Part shown: positions 22,728 to 35,786 of the stretch, one piece after another
How the letters are laid out: the number at the start of each line of letters is the position of its first letter
How positions within the stretch are numbered: the first letter of the stretch is position 1
Assembly (NCBI RefSeq): GCF_028453695.1
Contig: NC_135777.1
Location: 2,666,001 to 2,730,000 of the forward strand
DNA from: Augochlora pura
Taxonomy: Eukaryota > Arthropoda > Insecta > Hymenoptera > Halictidae
Direction of reading: 5' to 3'
DNA: 64,000 bases
Position numbers and translations under genes: made by a program
The notes under the pieces: generated by a model
Told to the model about the DNA's origin: nothing
What the model saw: the letters and a program-made list of their open reading frames with translations, nothing else
Databases searched by the model: none

Positions 22728-23940
22728 TGTGAGATAATTATGACATCGATCCGGGAAGCTATACTTCTCGTCGAACAAATGCGATCGATAAGTAATCGCT
22801 GCAAACAATTATAATAGATATTTATTTTATTTTTCTTCTTTGATTTAGTTTTTTTTTATTGCAGTTTTGGTTTATTTATTTTGAGTCTTTTAGTCTCGGA
22901 ATAATGATTTTTCTCATCTGCTGGTTGTAATTAAAATATTCTGGATTTTATTGTATTTATGTTAAAATTGAAATGTTTCTACTTTGATTTAGTTTCTTTG
23001 TAGTGTCTAATAAAAATAATTTAGAACTAATTTAATATTATTTAACAACATTTCTCTTATCTTGCAAAATTTTTATATTTGCCCGGAGATCCACCCTCTA
23101 ATCAGTATATCTCGCATCTTCTATCAACCATAACCTATATCTATATCTATATCTATACCGCCACGACGCGCGAACTTTTCCGAGGCGTGTCCCAACAGAA
23201 ATTAGGAAAGGCGGAGCACGGTGTTCCCCGTCGAGCAATCGTTACCGGCGTGAAAAGGGTTAAACAAGCCGGTACAGCGCAGTTTATCGGGAATGATCTC
23301 GAGCGTCATGTTTCGAATCGGACGAGAGCGACTTCCTTCCGAAAAAAAAGCTAGGTGACGAGCGGCGCGTGCCAGTTTCCGGTAAAAAGACCCCGGCATT
23401 TCGAATTGAATCGTCGATTAATTGCATCGGAACCGGTGTAGCTCGCGCGACAGCCGATCCATGGGATCGCGTCCGTTAACGCATACCACGATAATGAGCG
23501 CAATAGGGGGGGCGGGGATCCCGGCTAGCAAAAACCTACGCGTTCGTTGCTCGCCGCCGTGAAAAAAAAATATTCCAGCCAGCGGAATCACAGATGCGCT
23601 TTGATCCTGATCGATCGATCGCCTCGCTCGCTCGCGCTCGCGCCCGCGCGCGCGTGCTCTCTCGTTTCTTTATTTCCCGCGTCAGCGAAAAGGGACACCC
23701 GCTTAACCAATAGCCAGGAAATCCCGGTTGCTCCGTGATCAATGGCACAGAATGATTGTTGAAGCTTTGGACGCGCTTAGGATACAGGATATGACGTATG
23801 GTGCGCGATACCTCTGCGCGAACCACCCCCGCAACTTCTCCTATTCGTTTACGCGAAAATTCCTGCAATCGGGGCACAGAGTTTCGCGCGTCGTCGCTGG
23901 GTGCTAGCGGCACAAAATCGAACCGATTAATATTTGTTGT
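22727..23940. other. Non-coding stretch
   Basis: AT-rich to 23070, a (CTATAT)n run at 23132-23157, then a GC-rich block to 23930 with a CG-rich run near 23625-23655. No gene seen. Confidence 0.45.
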
Positions 23941-23944
23941 ATTT

Positions 23945-24410
23945 TATTAGCACTGTTAGTCTCCTTGATTCGTTTTTATGGGTTTTGGGAATTTTTTATG
24001 GTATGATCGCGACGTTTTTGATTTTTTAATATGTTTATTAGCATTTTTAGACTGCCTGCTTCATTTTTCTATATTTCGTGCATTTTGTACGATTTAATTG
24101 GAACGTCTTTAATCGTATAGTAATTATAGTTATATTTCATAAATATAATTATATGTAATTATATTTGGTCAATGATTATAGTTATATTTTATAAACATTC
24201 TTAGCTTGCTTGCTTCGCTTCTCTATGTTCCGTGCATTTTGTACGATTTAATTGTGTGGTAATTATAGTTACATTTTATAAATAGAACTATACATATACA
24301 GTTATATTTTGTCAATGATTATAGTGATATTTTATATTCTTAGCTTCCTTCTTTCATTTTTCTATATTTTATGCATTTCGTACGCTTTGATCTAGACACC
24401 TTTAATTTCT
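23945..24410 (+). repeat. Tandem repeat, units of about 140-155 bp
   Basis: The segment GTGCATTTTGTACGATTT recurs at 24078 and 24232 and, as ATGCATTTCGTACGCTTT, at 24371; steps are 154 and 139. Units also share CTTAGCTTGCTTGCTTC-type and ATTATAGTTATATTTTATAA blocks. A more decayed first unit starts near 23945. AT-rich and non-coding. Confidence 0.8.
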
Positions 24411-26854
24411 GTAATACGTTTGCCAATCTATATTATATTACTTTTATCAATTGTGTTTTATGTTTATCAATTTTTACAGTTCACCGGGTTATTTTTAGTT
24501 CGTGTAATACATTCATCAATAATTCTATATATATTATATACTATATAACTCAATTTCACGTAGAAATAAAAATAATAACTTTGATGACTAAGCACAGACA
24601 TAATCAAACAATTATAAAGAAATAACTACAAAATTATGACATAACTAATAAAGTAAGAAATAATTAATAAATTGTCGTGGTATATCACGGCTCGCCGCAG
24701 TTGTCCAACGCGGCACCATGGGAATTAGCAGAACATCCACGATTTTTCCGAAGAAATAAATCGTCCCGCTGCCACGGTTCGCAGGTTGATGACCAAGGCC
24801 GGCGTCAGCTGTTCATCGGTTCGGAATTAAAGCGACGTGTTCGCCGAACCCGAGAATGACTTTCGCTAAAGACGTTCAGGCTCCGTGCTCCCACGTTCGT
24901 AGCCGAGCGTTCTCGAGCGGATCGGGGGCGATACAAATTTCAGCGATACGCTGGCTGGTAGCATCGGAAAATCGAGTTACGAGATATTGCATCAGCTCCC
25001 GGGCCATTGTAACACCGAGACTCCTGCTCTGTTTCTCGATCCGCGGGACGCGAGAGGGCGGCGTTACAGCTGATCTGGGATTTCATAGGAGCCGCGCGCA
25101 TCGCGGCGAGACGCGAGTCCGCTTCCACCGGCGGCGGTACTCTACGTATAGCCGCCATTATCGGCGAACACGGGAACTTTCTGGATTTCTCTGGCCTTAC
25201 TTCGGGGCCGGATGCGTTACGGGGAATAACAATGACAAGTGGCCCGCTGCTGCCCGTGAATATTTATGAGCCACTTTATAGAACCGTTTCGACGGTTGTT
25301 ACGCGACACGCCGACGTTTGAACCGGAATAATAATGTCCGAGGCTTCTGGGACTTGGTACACGCCGCCTTCTACTGTCCAACTTTATATGTCCGAGCTAA
25401 CCCTTTGACGGAGCCGTGGGATTAATTGCCTATCGTTTCCGGCAATTGGACCGTCCGTTTCGGAGAACGTTAAAGATTAACATGCTGGTCGTTTCAAAAA
25501 CATAAATTCATTTTGTCGAGTCTGACAATGGTTCTACTGATTTAATAATGTATAATATGATCGTATACATTTCTTTTAGAAGAATTTAACTGAAATAATA
25601 TATATTTACGGGTTGTGAATTAAGTTAGATAATTTATTAATTATAAAAATCACTTAATTCGAGAAAAGCATATTAGTTAATACAAAAAAGTAAATTAATT
25701 ATGTCTGTCGATATTCCTAACTAATTTATCAATGTCTAATTCCTTATGAAATTTCACTTGAACAAAGCATTGGCATTTTTTAAGCAACGAAATATTAGTT
25801 AGTTAACAAATAAAGTCTCGGGCGGAGTGTTATTGTTTTTTCGTTAGACCGCGCGAGCCGATTTCTATCGGAAACGTATAAACATATTTTGCCTGAGAAA
25901 TCCGACAAACCCGTCCCGTGAAAAACAATGAACGCGCACTTAGGTGTATTACATCGACGTCCGGCGAGCACGCTTCTAATTAACGAGTTGTTTCCCGGCA
26001 CCGGTAAATAATTGGAAGGGAAGATGAGGCCAATCGGCCGGCGCGACGCATTGATTTTAAAAAATAAACAGGCTCGCGCTGTCGGAATAATTGCGAGCAA
26101 ACACTGGACCGGGGGGGGATCGGTAATGAGAACGAGCTCGTTGCCAATCAGCCAAGCAATAAATATTACGATATCGCCGTGCTGTTAATACCTCGGAATC
26201 AGCCCGGAGATTATGCGTCGCGTGTCATTTCGACTTCGCCGAATGTTCAACGTGGATGATCCAATCGACTGGAACCATTCCAATTCGACCTCGCCTCCGG
26301 CCGCGTTTTACTCTCTTGTTTTTTTTTTTTTTTTCGAGCAACGCCCACATCGCCGAGTAAACTCTTTGATCAACCGGCACGAAGAATTCTTCCGGTTTTT
26401 GCCGATAAACAAAATTACAAGGGTTGCTGCTCTCTGCGAATTCGCGACCGCGGAACGCGGCTCTGAATTCGACATGTTCGATTTAAAGAACAACAATGAG
26501 TGGAACTGTGTGGAATTTAGTGGCAAAACAAATGGTTGCGATAAGTGGCGAAAGGTGGATCAATTTTTAGAACCGAAGTGCTGACGAAGTTTATAAGAGG
26601 GGAAATGTATTTTTGTGTCATTGATGTGCGTTGAAATTCTTCTAGGATATTATTATTTTACATGGAAATGCTTGGTTTAATTATCAAGGGGGACGATAGA
26701 TCGAAAGCTAAGTTGTCGAGTTTCTAAAAAAATTGTTTCATTGAGAATTTTAAAGAGTGCATTGAGATTCGTTTTTTTTTAATTATTGTTTTGAGTTAGC
26801 CGTTGGGGTATTTACGTTTTATGAGATAATATCACGTTATATGTGCTCGTAGAT
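24411..26854. other. Non-coding stretch
   Basis: AT-rich to 24660, GC-rich to 25260, AT-rich to 25800, GC-rich to 26570. There is a G-run at 26110-26118 and a T-run at 26317-26334. Frames of up to 137 codons carry no recognised domain. Confidence 0.45.
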
Positions 26855-27655
26855 TTCTTTTAGTATTTTTCTGGATCTCTCTCAGTGGCATTATACCTAG
26901 GTCTTCTTTAATGTCTTTCTAAATTTTAAGTGTTCACCTAGCTAGATCTCCTTTAGTGCCCTCTTAGATCTAGTTTAGTACCCTTCCATCTAGACCAACT
27001 TTAGTGTCGTCTTATATTTACTTTAGTGTCCTCATACACCAACTTTAGTGTCCTTTGAGATCCTCTTTAGTGTCTTCCTACTTAGACCTCCTTTAGTATC
27101 CACCTGTTACCTACTTTAGTGTCCTCCTAGACCTCATTAATGTCCTTCTAGATCTTCCTTAGCGTCCTCCTACCCATTCGAACTTTTGTGTCCTCTTAAA
27201 CCTCCTTTAGTATTCTCCTAGACCTCCTTCAGTGTCTTCCTACCTAGGTCAACTTTAGTGTCCTGCTAGACCTCTATAGTGTTCTCTTATACCTTATTTT
27301 GGTGTCTTCTAAATTTGCCTTTAGTGTCGTCCTATCTAAACCTCCTTTAGCATCCTCCTACGTAGACCAACTTTAGTGTCCTCCTAGACTTCCTTCAGTG
27401 TTCTCTTAGACCTCCTGTAGTGTCTTACCTAGATCAACTTTAGCTCCTGCTACTCCTCATTTAGTGTTCTCTTATAACAATTTTAGTGAATACTATATTT
27501 ACTTTTAGTGTCCTCTAAATTTACCTTTAATGTCCTCTTACCTAGACCTCCTTTAGTGTCTTCCTAGACCTTTAGTCCCCTCCTAGATCTTTAGTCTCCT
27601 CCTAGACCTTTAGTCTCCTCCTAGACCTCTAGACTCCTCCTAGACCTCCTTTGTT
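26855..27655 (+). repeat. Minisatellite of CTTTAGTGTCCTCCTAGACC units
   Basis: About 0.8 kb of diverged units of roughly 22-26 bp, core CTTTAGTGTCCTCCTAGACC, with variants CTACCTAGACCAACTTTAGT. It degrades at the left edge and collapses to shorter TCCTCCTAGACCTTTAG units at the right. No long open frame runs through it. Confidence 0.9.
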
Positions 27656-28258
27656 GAAAATAAATAATAATATAGTTCTTACACTATTTTTTAGAAAACA
27701 ACGATATTAAAGAAACGTACTAGTCAGATCAAATTGATTTCCACCCAGCAACCATCAAATGCAACTTCATCGGTCCTCTTGGAAAGTATGCGGAAGAAAT
27801 TCGCGTATCAACGACGCCGGTTTCCCGATACGCGATTTATACTAACTTATCCGATTACTCTGCTAGTTCTCTCTTAGCAAGAAGTCTCTCGCTGGCCGCG
27901 TTTTACGTAATCGATTTATACTCTGTGCCCGTTGCACCGTGTACTACTTATCTCGCGGCGCGCGCGCGTTCCCTCGACTCTTATTTTATTCTTTCGGATC
28001 TTTGCTTTCTGTTACCAACGTTCCGCCCGCTCCAGGAAACAGGGGCGGCATTGTTCTTATTATTTTTATTTCCAGACCGCGCAAGAACATCGCGCACAGT
28101 TGCACGGACTTCTTTCAGAACAATAGTCCCGCGGACAAAAGGCGTACCTGCGGAGACACCGGGGGAATCTCTTTGACCAAAAAAGAAAACCAAAAATGGA
28201 AGGCTTACCGACGCCGTTGCAAAACAACAAGCACGCGTTTCTTGTTCCGCGGAACGAT
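27656..28258. other. Non-coding stretch
   Basis: GC-rich from 27770. Three overlapping frames of 64-107 codons have no recognised domain. A perfect palindrome GTTCCGCGGAAC lies at 28244-28255 just before the next TTAA. Confidence 0.4.
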
Positions 28259-28300
28259 TTAACCCTCCAGGTACCGCGTCCGGGTTTCCTCGGACCCGGA
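28259..28300 (+). mobile_element. piggyBac-type left end with subterminal palindrome
   Basis: TTAA (28259-28262), then CCCTCCAGGTACCGCG, then arms TCCGGGT (28279-28285) and ACCCGGA (28294-28300). The gap from TTAA to the first arm is 16 bp. The right end of the element was not found. Confidence 0.5.
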
Positions 28301-31141
28301 ACCGTCTTCGCTCTGCCGTCTGTCCTGAAAAAGACCGTAAGATGTTAGTAATAAGATAATAGTAATAATAATAATAATAAAAAATGATAACACAAAAATA
28401 TTAGTTCGAAGTGACTATTACGATTGCTGTTGGCTCGAGCTTTCACTTCAACGCCATCTTCACGAATTTTTTCTTCAACAACCATGACCGCTATCAACAT
28501 GATTCTTACATACAATGATTTTATAGACATCACTGAATATAATTATGTATTTTTTAATAACATTACGAACAAAATATTTTTAAAGCGATCGAATGCAATG
28601 ATTTCTCTTTCGACATAAGATGCGACAGCGAGACCGTAGACATCGACTGTTCAGATATCAAGAGGCTTTTCTTTATAGGATTAATATTGAAAAGAGTTTG
28701 TAAAACGATTGGTTGCGATGCGACGCGGCATCGGTTTTTAATTAGAGACCGAGCTCGGTTTCAATAACGGCAAGTCTCGGATGAGAAGTCTGTCGGAGGG
28801 AACGGTTTTCGATTTTCTTGGAGCGAGAGTTGCAAAAGATCAAGAACGACTTCGATTGCGCCGGCGACGACGTCCGCGCGGGAATAAAACAAGTATTAAT
28901 CAAAGATTTTTCAATTTCGGGTAACGGTGGTCACCACGGCGACTGTCCGGGGATTGTTCAAGAGACCGGGAACGCCGGAAGTCGACCAGCTTCCCAGGGA
29001 ACGGTACCTCGGGCAGAAGAATTTTCCGCGCACGGCGGACCATCGTTCCCCGGTTGCCGTTATTTTCCACACTGGACTGCTTTCCTATCGTTCCCTCGAG
29101 CGACCACTGTAAAGCCCGCGACCCTTCCACCATAAAGGAATTGATGAAAGGCAGGCTTGACCTGGCGACCCGTCAGAAGATACTCGGCTTTCTACATTAC
29201 GGGCTCGAATCGGTCGCCATTTTGTGCCCCAGCGATTATGCTGTACGATTGGGAAGATCGCGGACAGCCTGCTTGAATATTCCATTCTTTTGCATTATTT
29301 GAAACATTTGTATGAACTTCGGAGAATTGTTATTTAAATGTGAAAAATAAATTCGAGCGTCCAGGGTTTGTTTAGAAAATAGCTGCTTATTTTGCAAGTG
29401 GTCCAAGTCTATTTATTTATGCATATAGATATTTAAGGATTTTGTTTATTAGTAAGTATATTTATGACTGGTAATATGGCGGTACAGTGTTTAGAAATAT
29501 AAATGTTAGAACTGCTCGATGCTTTTGGAAAATGGATTCAGGCCGCTTTCGAAATAAGTGGCTTACATATCGATTTAATTTATCAATTGGAAATATATTT
29601 ATATTTAATATATATATTAATAGATTAATATAGATATCCAATATATTAATATAAATTCTCAATATATAAATATCGATATTTAATATATAAATATTGCATA
29701 GAAATGTCGTCAAGAATTTTGAAGAATTTTACTTTCTAAGAGAATAGTTTTCGTGCTTTTAAATAAAAGGAACGGAAACATTAGCAACGAACAACAGTAG
29801 AATAGCAGCGCTTTTTCTCCATTTCGAGGTGCTCGTTATTAATTTCGTAACGAAGGGCGGGCTATAATTCGTTTAATTTATCCGCTTCTTTTGTGGACGA
29901 CGACACTATTGTTCCGCGTTCATTACGTCCAGAGCGATTGAATTTATCGACTATTTTCCGTAAAATAATACATTTAATTGCGGTCGCGGAACCGTTCGGG
30001 GAATTACTTTATTGTTTCGAGCTGGCCGGACATTTCGACGCGTGATAATGATACAATCCACGCGTGACACGTATTTATTGCACCATTGTTTCCGAACGAT
30101 AATCACTCGGCATTGCCTGATCGACTTCGCGGCGGCAACGTTAAAAACGTGCCTAAACAATCCTCCGGAAAAGTTTAGGCGGCGCCGTAATTCGTCTTGA
30201 AAATTTCAATAAAAATCGAGTTAATCTTCGAGGGTCGGAACTGCAGCCGCATCCGACCCACCGGGGACTCCCAATTTAATTTCGACTCGGATGCGCCTCT
30301 ATGCTCCGGGTAAAACAAACTGACGTGCTCGCAATTGTTTAATATTTGCCGCAGATGGCTCGCTTTGCAGGAATTCCGCAGCTGCACTCGCCGGCTCAGG
30401 TAAGCGTCTCCGTTTTCAGGAACACGGACGAAAACAGCGTGATCTATTTCCAGGTCGCTAGGGGATGAAGTAACCTACCCCCTCAACCCCCCACTCCGTC
30501 GCACACGTAACACGCCGACTTGTTCGCCCCGTCCCTTCTCTCCACCCCGGCGACCGGCGAACAATGTAATCCTTTTCAATTTCACAAAGAACAAAGTAAC
30601 TCTCTCCTTCTCCCTCTCTCTCTCTCTCTCTTTCTGCCGCTTTCTCCTCTCTCTCTCGCTCGTTCTTCGTCGCACTCTCTTTCCGCCGTCGCACAAAGAC
30701 CAGAGCAACAAGCTTTCGTTCTCATATGAGGAACTCGAAGTAAACCAGCCACGTTCGACCGGGGTCGCGAACAAAATGACCCATTTTCTTTCGTCGCCAA
30801 GAAACTAGTCTTCCGTTACTGAAACCGGACCGGAGCCATCCTTTATCGAAGCCTTGAGAAGTCACCTATCCGATTCACTTCACGAAGGAGCTTGGAAACC
30901 TCGTGTTATCCGAGGACAAAGAAATACCTACAGCGAGCCAAACACGGATTTTATTTGCTGTTCTCTTGGCGAGGGAACGAGGACTGCGCGACTGCGCGAG
31001 ATCATTAGGTTACAGCCGCCGCACAGTGGTCCGGATTAGCGTAATTTTACCAAAAAATGAACTTTCACATATCGATCTGTATTGCGTATATACTACTTCC
31101 TAAATGTCTACCAACTTCAAAAATAGAAATATTTGCATGAT
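28301..31141. other. Non-coding stretch
   Basis: Contains an (ATA)n run at 28350-28382, AT-rich repeats with ATATTTAATATATA near 29590-29700, and a (TC)n tract at 30600-30660. A 45-bp open segment at 30355-30399, flanked by plausible splice signals, is treated as a finding and not as a gene. No other coding signal. Confidence 0.45.
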
Positions 31142-31335
31142 TTAACTCTGCACTCGAGGAAATTTCAACTGCAAATATGAAATAATTTTTCTGACTCGTA
31201 ACAATTTCTTTGTACATAAAAAAGTACATTCCATGAAATCGAGTCTCATAAATCATATAACAGTTACACTTTTAACAACTTTCTAGTTTTGAGCTTCGGT
31301 GACATCTATAAAAATAATTCTAGAAATCACATTCA
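31142..31335 (+). mobile_element. piggyBac-type MITE family B, right end missing
   Basis: TTAA (31142-31145) followed by CTCTGCACTCGAGG, then TTTCAACTGCAA and the block ACAGTTACACTTTTAACAA, then ACATCTATAAAAATAATT, shared with the element at 10410. The downstream end could not be located, so the boundary given is where similarity stops. Confidence 0.7.
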
Positions 31336-31883
31336 TAAAAAACAAAATTAAATCAAAATTGATGAATTAATCTACCATATATGCCAAAACATCGTCACTT
31401 TGGATATTCGATCTGTAAAAATGATCACAGTAAACGTTCGACAGATATCATCCTTAACATATAATTAACACAGATAACACCGGATAATTAAATAAAAAAG
31501 AAACAATAAAACTTGAAACAGCTTCCTTTTTTATATTAAAAAGGCATCCCACAGTTTATCCTGGATAATCCTGTATTTAAACGACAGGGAAATCTGCCGT
31601 CGGTGTAGCGAGAGGCAACGCCATAACGGCGCGTATTAATTACGAGATCGGCAATTAAACGATCCAGTTAAAACGGTACACGGCAGACGGTAGTACCGAT
31701 TCGAGGCAAAGTGTTTCGAGTACTCGGAGGCTGACACCTGGAGGAACGTGGATTGCTTCGCCTTCGCGTCGCAATTACACGGTTGTTGCTCGCGTTCAAC
31801 GCGCGCGAAACGCTCGCTCGGAGCTCGCCTCGAGCTTAAAAACTTCGCTACCCTCTCTCTCTCTCTTTCCCTTTCTCCCTATT

Positions 31884-31915
<32 letters not shown>

Positions 31916-32287
31916 AGTGCGGGAATAATTCTGGTCGCGGATCGGCGAATCAGATTAACAAATGAATCCCGGGGACGCACTTGGAGCAAAGCGCGGCCGC
32001 TCCTTTCTGTTTGGTTACACACCGAAATGCTGCGGCCGCCACGCTCTGCTCCGCTCCGTGCCCGACACGAAAATCCATTCGAGTCGCGGTCCGCTAAATC
32101 ATATCCGACCAGCGGAACCGTCGTCGTGATTTCGTTTGTCCCTCCCGACCATTATTTCAGATTGTATCGGCCGCTCTAAACGCCATCGCGCAAATTGCGC
32201 GCATAGATTTCATCGAGTTTCTGCCCGCTCTAACGCCGTTAATAAATAACCCGCGCTCTCGCAGCACCGCGTTTCGCAAACAAATAC
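31336..32287. other. Non-coding stretch with (TC)n
   Basis: AT-rich to 31560, then GC-rich with a (TC)n tract at 31852-31917. The 143-codon frame across this tract is not a credible gene. Confidence 0.45.
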
Positions 32288-32485
32288 TTAACCTCTTCGA
32301 GGATGAATTTTTATAGCAGGGAAAAATCTATTTTTAAATTTTTTCTTCTTCAGTTTTCGATTATTGCATTTTATTTGGTGATTTGGCGGTGATTTAATCT
32401 TGGTTTATTTGGCGGTGTTTTAATTTTTGTTTATTTGGCGGTGTTTTAATTTTGGTTTATTCGGCGGTATCCTTGAAGAGGTTAA
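32288..32485. mobile_element. TTAA-flanked MITE, 198 bp, with internal 27-bp repeats
   Basis: TTAA (32288-32291) then CCTCTTCGAGGA; right end TCCTTGAAGAGG then TTAA (32482-32485). The terminal inverted repeat is 12 bp with one mismatch. Inside are three to four copies of GTTTATTTGGCGGTGTTTTA at about 27-bp steps. The end sequence differs from the CCCTTTGC family, so this is another TTAA family. The TTAA at 32482 is followed by GCCTTTGCAG, perhaps an eroded end of yet another element. Confidence 0.75.
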
Positions 32486-34389
32486 GCCTTTGCAGTTTTT
32501 CTACGTCGAGAGTGACTCGATGACATCAGTGTATTTTGATTTTCATTGCAATTGATGGTATCAGTGATATTTTTTCGATAAACGTTGCTCGTTTGTTATC
32601 GTCGCTCTTATTGATCATTTTATCGATTATGGTTTACTTATATAATTATAGAGAGTATAATAAAAATCTTCTGGAATACATAAACTATAATAAATACAAA
32701 ATGTTTTAAAAATTTTGTAATTTGGTATAATTACAAGATTTTAAATAATTGTAATGGGGCGACAAGAATTATCTTGCTAATGTTATTCTGTATAGAAATA
32801 ATATAACAATAAAATAGAGATTCCGAAATATATTTCTATAGTAGATATAAATGAATGAAAAAACTGTCTAGCAGCGATGAATATAACAATGTTAGCAATA
32901 GAACTGCGTAATGCTAGTTACATGATAACAAAAACCCCATTCTCTCTTTAGAACAATTGACGAGATATCACTGTATCCACAAAGAACGCTATTCTGAATA
33001 ATGAACACGGGAATTGTGGTGCCAGATTTACAGGCACAGCTTTCAACAGAGGAATCCCATTTTTTGCTAGAATTTTGAAAGCCGCTCGTGGAAAATAAAA
33101 AAAAAAAACAAATAAAACGATTGTGGTAACGGAGTTGAAAAAATAATTCGGAGTACGAGTTCGCACGCAGAGCCGAACCCCCAGCCTGCAGATCCAACAA
33201 ATACCGAAGTCTATGGAGATCCATAGATTTTCCTTCGCCATGACAACGTCTCCTCGTGGTGTTTGAACCGGCCATGAACTCGCAAAATTGAAAGAAATCG
33301 AAAGGTCGACGCGACAGTGGAAACGGATTAACCGGAAGGCGTCGAAACGAAAGTGACGCGGGGCCGATGACTGGATGATCTCCGCGTCTGATTGATCAGG
33401 CTCGATCGGGCGGACGGGTTTCGAAGCGTTATTCCGATTCGTTTGCCGGCGGAAAATTTCGGGATAGACGTAGAGAAACGCGGTCGCCGCGCCGCGTATA
33501 ATCGAACGAATTTCGCGTTCCGTGGCGCGACGGGCCGGGCCGTGCCGGGCCCGGGCCTGGGAAATTCGAGGGGAACGGTGGAGCCGAGTGCTCTTAAAAT
33601 TGAATTGAAACAGCAACGCGCGCGCGCGCGGTCACGGTGGCCGGGAGCAGTCGTGGAAAAAGTCGGCCGAGGTCTCGCATGGCGGAGCAGAGAGGAGTGC
33701 TTTTAATAGAACGAAACGGGACCGGTGTTACGTGTTGCTTCATTAAATTCTCGCGTCGCCGCGCCGGTTGTTCCTTGGACGGAATATTTGTGCCGAAACG
33801 ACTGTCCCGGGCGTTCCGTTCGGAGGGCGGGACCGGCGTAACGACGCGAAAAACCTCCGCTAACTCATTAACTCTCAAATCGATCCTACCCTTCGACCCC
33901 GGGCTCGCGAACTTGTTAAAAACTAGTTCCCAGCCGAGTCCTAATCACCCTTTTAGTTTCGGCACGAATAAATCAATCGGGGACCTATAAAACGCCGCAC
34001 ATTTCGACGAATCGGAAACGATTTAATTCGGCGCTGGAAGTGATTGTGGATACAGCACGGACTCGTTTAATTGTTTATACAGTCGTCTGTTAACCGAACC
34101 TTCTGTTATACCATTGTTACTGTATTTTACAGTATTTAAACGTATTATCGCTTACTGAAGAACTTGAACAACATTTCGCATTTTGCAGCACGCGCTTTAT
34201 ACAACACGGTATTTTCATCCATAGTTTACACTATTCACAATTTTTAACAATTTCCCGTGCCATTTAGCTCGACGAAACTTGGACCCAAGTGTGAGACGTC
34301 GACGCGTGGTAAATAAGCCAGACAAGCACGTGACTATCACTGAATTCGTTGTCACTGATTTTATTTGAAACTTGTGTATTTTAATTCTG
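32486..34389. other. Non-coding stretch
   Basis: AT-rich to 32930, GC-rich to 34000. The 222-codon minus-strand frame (32948-33616) has no recognised domain and overlaps other long frames. A CG run lies at 33617-33628. Confidence 0.4.
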
Positions 34390-34495
34390 TAGGGGTTTAT
34401 TAAATTTCAATAACCATACTGCTTTATAACAGCAACTATGAAAATTGTAATTAACTTTCGTGGCGTGCTGATAGAACGGTTCCAATAAACCCCTA
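34390..34495. mobile_element. Short MITE-like element, 106 bp
   Basis: Perfect 12-bp inverted repeats TAGGGGTTTATT (34390-34401) and AATAAACCCCTA (34484-34495). No clear target duplication was seen. It could also be a long hairpin of other origin. Confidence 0.5.
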
Positions 34496-34731
34496 TCTTC
34501 AGTTATTTTCTTAGGGTTGTCCACTTCAGGACAGTATAAAATTACAGCGACCTTATTTGGACAATTCGCTGTAACAATATTATTATTAAATTATGTTTGG
34601 CATAATATTATAAAAATAAATGTCCGTAGGAAGCCTCTACTGTTTTACATGTCATTATTATCCCAATTTACTTCAAATTATTATTCTAAATAGCCTTACT
34701 GCACAATCGAAACGCGCCTCGAAAAATGCTA

Positions 34732-34986
34732 TTAACCCTTTGCGCTCGAACGGCGACTCTGTCGCGCCATTAAAAATTGTTAATATAATAAAATTGTCTA
34801 ATAATAATTTGTACATTATTGCGTTTGTCTATATTTAAGAGACTGTTGATAAGATAACTTTGGCATGAGCTGTAAGAGTTTATTTTATATGCACAAAGTA
34901 TACTAAGTTGCATAAAAAGAAATAGAGTAGGTTAGAATAATTGTCTTGGATTTAGGGACGAAACGACCTCGAGTGCAAAGGGTTAA
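34732..34986. mobile_element. piggyBac-type MITE, 255 bp, with subterminal palindrome
   Basis: TTAA (34732-34735), CCCTTTGCGCTCGA; right end TCGAGTGCAAAGGG, TTAA (34983-34986). One mismatch in 14. The left end has GGCGAC (34752-34757) facing GTCGCGCC (34761-34768), starting 16 bp inside the TTAA. Near the right end GGGACGAAACGACC is a weaker, near-palindromic counterpart. Non-coding. Confidence 0.9.
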
Positions 34987-35786
34987 TTCGCCGTTCAAGA
35001 ATTTACAAAAATCGCGGCACGATTTCGGCGAACGCATTACACTATCAAAAATCGTTCCGGTTCGAAAACTGACGGCGCGGCCAGTCCGGCGGACTTACCG
35101 ATAAGAAAAATTGATGGATGTAGCAGAAACGGTCCTCGCGCGGCAAAGGGCACCGTGACACCGTAAAAATGTGAACCGGTAACGATCAGATCCCCGTCGC
35201 AAAAGCTGAAATCCAATCGCCTCGTCTGTAAATGTCCCGACGCGGCGCGGCGCGGCGCGAGGGTGGAGGGAGGGGAGAGATCCGTGCCATTTAGCCAAAC
35301 AAATTTATCACCGCGCGATATTCCGGCCGAAAATAACGCGTTCGGATGCGCGCGAACCGTTGCGGCCGCGGCGTGCCGTTCCGCGCGGAAATGGACGCCG
35401 GCCGCGTGGATCCCGTGTACCAGCGTAAACAAGAAACACCATTATCCCGCACGGCCAAGAAAATCCACCGGGCGGCCCGGAGGTGTTAAACGGCCTCGGC
35501 CCGGTTTTTTTGCGTTTCCCGCGCGGTCTTCAATTCTCCGCGACCTGGCAGCCGTTGCGGGAAAAGCACCGTAACGACGCCCGGAAACCCTCCTTCTCCG
35601 AGCGTGCCGTCTGATCGTTACTCAGGACGACCGGACGAACCGCGCTGGACCGTTCTCCCAAGATATCCTCCTGACCAAATCCACCCCGCACGATCATCCC
35701 CCTCCCCCTCGCTAAACCTCATTCTTTCTAGCCTTCGTGCAAGCATTCAATGCAGAATATTAATTCGACGAATTTTTTTTGCTCGC
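34987..35786. other. Non-coding GC-rich block
   Basis: Includes a GGCGC-type repeat near 35240-35262. Open frames of up to 131 codons lack recognised domains. Confidence 0.4.

Noticed and set aside
26855..27655. CRISPR-like or coding repeat
   Set aside because: Units diverge continuously with no unique spacers, and no frame stays open through them.
32948..33616. 222-codon minus-strand frame
   Set aside because: No domain; overlaps a 127-codon frame in another register and GC-rich plus-strand frames.
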